Positions 60,720 to 64,000 of a stretch of 64,000 nt of DNA are shown one piece after another. Source of the DNA: Arabidopsis thaliana (lineage: Eukaryota > Streptophyta > Magnoliopsida > Brassicales > Brassicaceae); NCBI RefSeq assembly GCF_000001735.4, contig NC_003070.9, forward strand, positions 13,138,001-13,202,000, in the 5' to 3' direction. Each line of letters starts with the position of its first letter. Positions within the stretch are counted from its first letter, which is position 1. The position numbers and the translations under genes were made by a program. The notes beneath the pieces are model-generated. The model worked only from the letters and a program-made list of their open reading frames with translations. It did no database searches and was not told the origin of the DNA.

Positions 60720-62066
60720 GTGGGTGATTGGTTATGTAGAATTTTTGCTATAGAGATTTTGTTTTAGCTGTGTCGGCTGTAGCTGTAACTATTATTGCTG
60801 TAAGTTTTTAACTTTAAATATTTTATAAAAAAACAATTATTAAAATATAATAGTTGTAATAAAAGATTTTTTTAATAGTAAATAAAATGCCTTGTATTAC
60901 TAATTTAAATAAATATATTATGATGATATAAAAATTAAAAAATCCTATGAATTCTTGATAAAAAAAAATCTAATTTTACCTATGATTGTTCCATAAATTC
61001 ATTGCAATATCATCTCGAATTCCTTCCATATATTGCCTAGAATCAATCATTTGGTCATCTTCTTGTACTTCGACCTCTTCATTCAATGATGGCTGATGAT
61101 TACCTTCTTGCTCGCAATTTGCTTCAAAATCAGGATCTGGTATATTTGATTTTCTTACAAAGTTATGTAGTGCCATAGTTGCTACCACAAGTTTTCTTGT
61201 TATTCGGACATCATACCTTGCTCGACTTGCATTATCCTCCATTTTCCTTTTCATACTCCAAATATTCTTTCAATGACTGATCGAAGTGAAAAATGAAGTC
61301 GATTAAATTTTTCTTTGTAATTGTAGGGTGGTGCTTGATTTTGAAAGTGGCTGGGATGATATCTAGATTGCCTATATGGTCCAAGATATCCACAACGTAA
61401 ACCATATCCTGAATCAACAAAATAATATTTACCTATAGGTGGATGTGGAAAATGTGTATCGCCTTGCATAGCCAATGCGAGAACTTTTGCATCATGTGCA
61501 GAACCAGGTACACCAACATATATATATATATATATGTAAACAATATGTCTAAGTTGCATATACCCAGAATGTTCATGCTGCATTTATTTTTTCTGTTCCA
61601 GTATCGTTGTTGGTCTCTTCCAGAAACCTTAGCAGGAACATGTGTCCCATCCATTGCGCCAATAAACCCTTTGAAGTGTGGCCAATAACGCCTATCTGAT
61701 CGCAACTTAGGATGAACTTTAGTGAGAGTCATTGGGTCTGGCTTAAACATATCTATTGAGATAAGCTCCATGAATCCAATAATTTTCTGATAATTATCAA
61801 AGCTCCAAAGCTTTGATAATTATCAGTTTTATTAGAATTTATCTTTGTTTTCTGTTATATATTTGTGTTGATAATTTCAATTTTTGTATTTATCTAATGA
61901 ATTAAAATTCCTACAGCAAAGAAAATATGGCTTTGAGAATTTACTCTACTACAGCCTTAAAAAAAAAAAAAAAATTGGGTTTTAAGTTTCAAATTAAAGG
62001 TACAACACGATTGGTACGTAAAAATTAAGGCTGTAAGTCAGACTTACAGCTCAAACAATCACGCAG
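60720..62066 (-). mobile_element. Truncated PIF/Harbinger element
   Basis: The ends GTGGGTGATTGGTT (60720) and AAACAATCACGCAG (ending 62066) are imperfect inverted repeats, flanked by the 3-bp duplication TAA (60717-60719 and 62067-62069) typical of PIF/Harbinger. The element is 1347 bp and contains only a damaged nuclease gene. The Myb-like second gene of full elements is missing. Confidence 0.75.
60976..61771 (-). pseudogene. Harbinger (DDE-type, HARBI1-like) nuclease, frameshifted and 5'-truncated
   Basis: The minus-strand frames together encode a DDE_4 nuclease. FIGAMDGTHVPA holds the first Asp, VDSGYGLRCGYLGPY the second, and ERIFGV the Glu. After that come MALHNFVRK and an acidic tail ending WNNHR. 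The frame breaks at a TA dinucleotide run near 61520-61545, and again near 61255 just after ERIFGV. The N-terminal part is absent, so this copy cannot make transposase. Confidence 0.85.
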
Positions 62067-62143
62067 TAAGTGTTACTAAATCATCTCACCAACAACTTCA
62101 CACCAAAACTGTCTTTTCTCACCCTTTACTTGCTATTTTCTTA

Positions 62144-62146
<3 letters not shown>

Positions 62147-62199
<53 letters not shown>
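62147..62199. repeat. (TA)n microsatellite, about 26 units
   Basis: Pure TA alternation. It is flanked by a 25-bp imperfect direct duplication (CCCTTTACTTGCTATTTTCT at 62122 and CCTTTTACATGCTATATTCT at 62202). Confidence 0.9.
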
Positions 62200-62202
<3 letters not shown>

Positions 62203-62226
62203 CCTTTTACATGCTATATTCTTAAT

Positions 62227-63252
62227 TAAGTTATCAAAAATGGCTAGTTTTGCAAATCACCCTAAAATAAATCACATTACATTATTATTATTAGATTATA
62301 TCATTTTAATTAAAATTGATTATTTCGTTTCTTTGTTTTTCAAATAGAGTTCATTTACATATTGATGTATATGGGCATACATTGAATTTATATTAAATAG
62401 TGTAGTAATTTTGCTATTTTTTAGTTTTAAAATAATGTGAGATAAGGAAAAATTTAGAAGAAAAAAAATCTTAAATACAATATTTTAAAATTGTGACATT
62501 TTAGTTAATTTTCAAATTAATGCTTGTAAGTGGGTTTTAATGAGTCAAAATGTTATAATATTAATTACTCTACCATTCTTCACCATTTAAACCATTATAA
62601 GTTATAACATTATTTTGTAACATACAAAACACATATTTCCTTATAAATAGCAAGCCACACATTCTATATTCATCATATTTTCAATACTAGATAATTTTGT
62701 ATTTTTTTTTTTTACAATAATGGTGTTCTAACTTCTTTTTTTCTTATTTAACTTTGTTGGTTTGGAAGGTAATCTAAATCTCAATATATATGCAATATAC
62801 AACTACATTTATAAGAAGTTTGTTTGATCCATATTATGTTAGATATATATATATATATATTGTTTTAACTCTTTAGTTGTCTTTTTTTATTTAGTTTTTG
62901 TTTATGAATATTAAAACGATTATATATTATTTGATTATACAGGTTTAAGTATGTTACGAGTTTATCAGAATTTTAAAACTGTCCATCATGTGTTATATGG
63001 TACAACACCACAATACAAAATGCTTCTGATTTTTACTTTAAACTGTAATCTTATGCTATAAATAATTAATTTCTTTTAGATTGTGCAATTTCAACATATT
63101 TTGATTTAAAGTCAGAAAATCTTACGCATGTTTAACTATTAAGTATATGTGTATATGTGTTTTTTACTTTGTTCAACTTATATTTACATAGTTTTTCGTA
63201 ACCTGAAACCAAACGATAAATCAAAGACATCTTATCTTCGAAAGAGGCGGTA
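62227..63252. other. AT-rich intergenic DNA before the assembly gap
   Basis: No gene or element end is recognised. Confidence 0.4.
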
Positions 63253-63352
63253 NNNNNNNNNNNNNNNNNNNNNNNNNNNNNNNNNNNNNNNNNNNNNNNN
63301 NNNNNNNNNNNNNNNNNNNNNNNNNNNNNNNNNNNNNNNNNNNNNNNNNNNN
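63253..63352. other. Assembly gap (100 N)
   Basis: Exactly 100 N. Its true length is unknown, and features may be missing here. Confidence 0.99.
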
Positions 63353-63464
63353 GGTATATTCGAATGAGGATGAACTTTATTTGACTAAAATTAGATTTCT
63401 AAGTGTTAATTATTGTTGTAGTACAAAAGTCTAAATGATCTATAACTATTTATATGACTTAAAC

Positions 63465-63656
63465 TTACATAAATAAATAAAAGTAAAGTGGATTCACCAC
63501 TTTGGTAATGAAGTCATGGAGCACCCTTTCCGTGACCTTTGTTCCAGACAAAATAGGAAGACCACACAGAGTTGATGGCTTGAGATACTTATTGCATGCA
63601 GCCTTCAGCATTGCATACCAGAATAGCATTTTCTGCGCCGAAGAGAGTTTGAACAT
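63465..63656 (-). other. Unrecognised coding-like fragment
   Basis: The interval 63500-63656 is less AT-rich than its surroundings and is open on both strands. The minus-strand frame reads MFKLSSAQKMLFWYAMLKAA and continues with LKPSTLCGLPILSG. The plus-strand frame (63502-63735) is also open for 77 codons. A plus-strand GT-like border is not evident. No family is recognised; it may be one exon of a gene or a transposon fragment. Confidence 0.3.
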
Positions 63657-64000
63657 GGCCTATGAAATAAAAGAATCACAGTTATATAAAGATGTTGTTA
63701 AATTATTAGGAAATAAAGAAAAATCAGATTTGTAACCTAACATGTCAAACAATGGGGGCAAACACAATGCTGATAGTCGAGAACACTACACTCCCAGAAA
63801 AAACTACTGACTAAACAAAGTTGATTCTAGCAAAAAAAAAAAAAACCTTCAGTAAAGACATAAATATGATTGTTAGTTCAATCAGTTTGATATATAATTA
63901 CATAATTTTATATATATATATTAAATTAATTTCACACATGCAACGCGTGAGACTTTTTTTAGTATACATATAATTAACATAATAACAGATTTTTTCAATT

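Noticed and set aside
1..64000. CRISPR arrays, operons, attachment sites or bacterial-type systems
   Set aside because: The sequence is plant nuclear DNA. The regular arrays seen are minisatellites inside transposons and not spacer-repeat arrays.

Overview
The window is plant nuclear DNA from a Brassicaceae species close to Arabidopsis. It is AT-rich, and its genes have many introns with GT-AG borders. The genes match, from memory, the order at Arabidopsis thaliana chromosome 1 around At1g35610 to At1g35660: a DC1 zinc-finger protein, the protein disulfide isomerase-like PDIL5-2, a tandem pair of RMR-type PA/RING receptors, and the erythroid-differentiation-factor-like protein (EDRF1-like). 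Only these five loci look like intact host genes. A 100-base run of N at 63253-63352 marks an assembly gap.

Layout. 1-2006: the 3' part of a CACTA (En/Spm) transposon, with a Transposase_24 gene, a subterminal repeat field and the terminal repeat. 4003-4830: a decayed heavy-metal-domain (HIPP-like) pseudogene. 5150-7066: an intact DC1 gene. 7969-9520: a broken DUF1985-like fragment and three diverged direct repeats. 10196-12554: a Cassandra-like TRIM retrotransposon with 5S-rRNA-like LTRs; its 3' LTR is split by a poly(A) retroposon. 12990-13334: a MITE. 13569-17331: a second HIPP-like pseudogene broken by three insertions, two of them hAT elements. 18504-20280: PDIL5-2. 20466-26484: two RMR genes in tandem. 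26723-29297: an Emigrant/Lemi1-like pogo MITE and another hAT MITE. 29298-35700: gene-free decayed DNA.

From about 35.7 kb to 54.2 kb lies a nest built on a MULE of the Ulp1-carrying (Kaonashi/KI-like) type. It has a MURA transposase gene on the plus strand and a convergent DUF1985-Ulp1 gene on the minus strand, both broken, plus an F-box-associated-like fragment. A solo LTR (40584-41470) and a 6.7-kb Ty3/gypsy element (42610-49277) are inserted in it. The gypsy element ends in a palindromic, head-to-head LTR. The intact EDRF1-like gene follows at 54743-59655, then a truncated PIF/Harbinger element (60720-62066), a TA microsatellite, the gap, and an unrecognised coding-like fragment.

Most notable signals: two hAT MITEs with different termini each hold a 28-bp-period array centred on the canonical E2F site TTTGGCGGGAAA (8 and 11 exact copies); the inverted LTR palindrome with an 8-bp microhomology junction; loss of the catalytic cysteine in the MULE-borne Ulp1 domain; and the nested Cassandra/retroposon structure. 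No new enzyme system was found. The novelty is in transposon architecture and possible regulatory effects.
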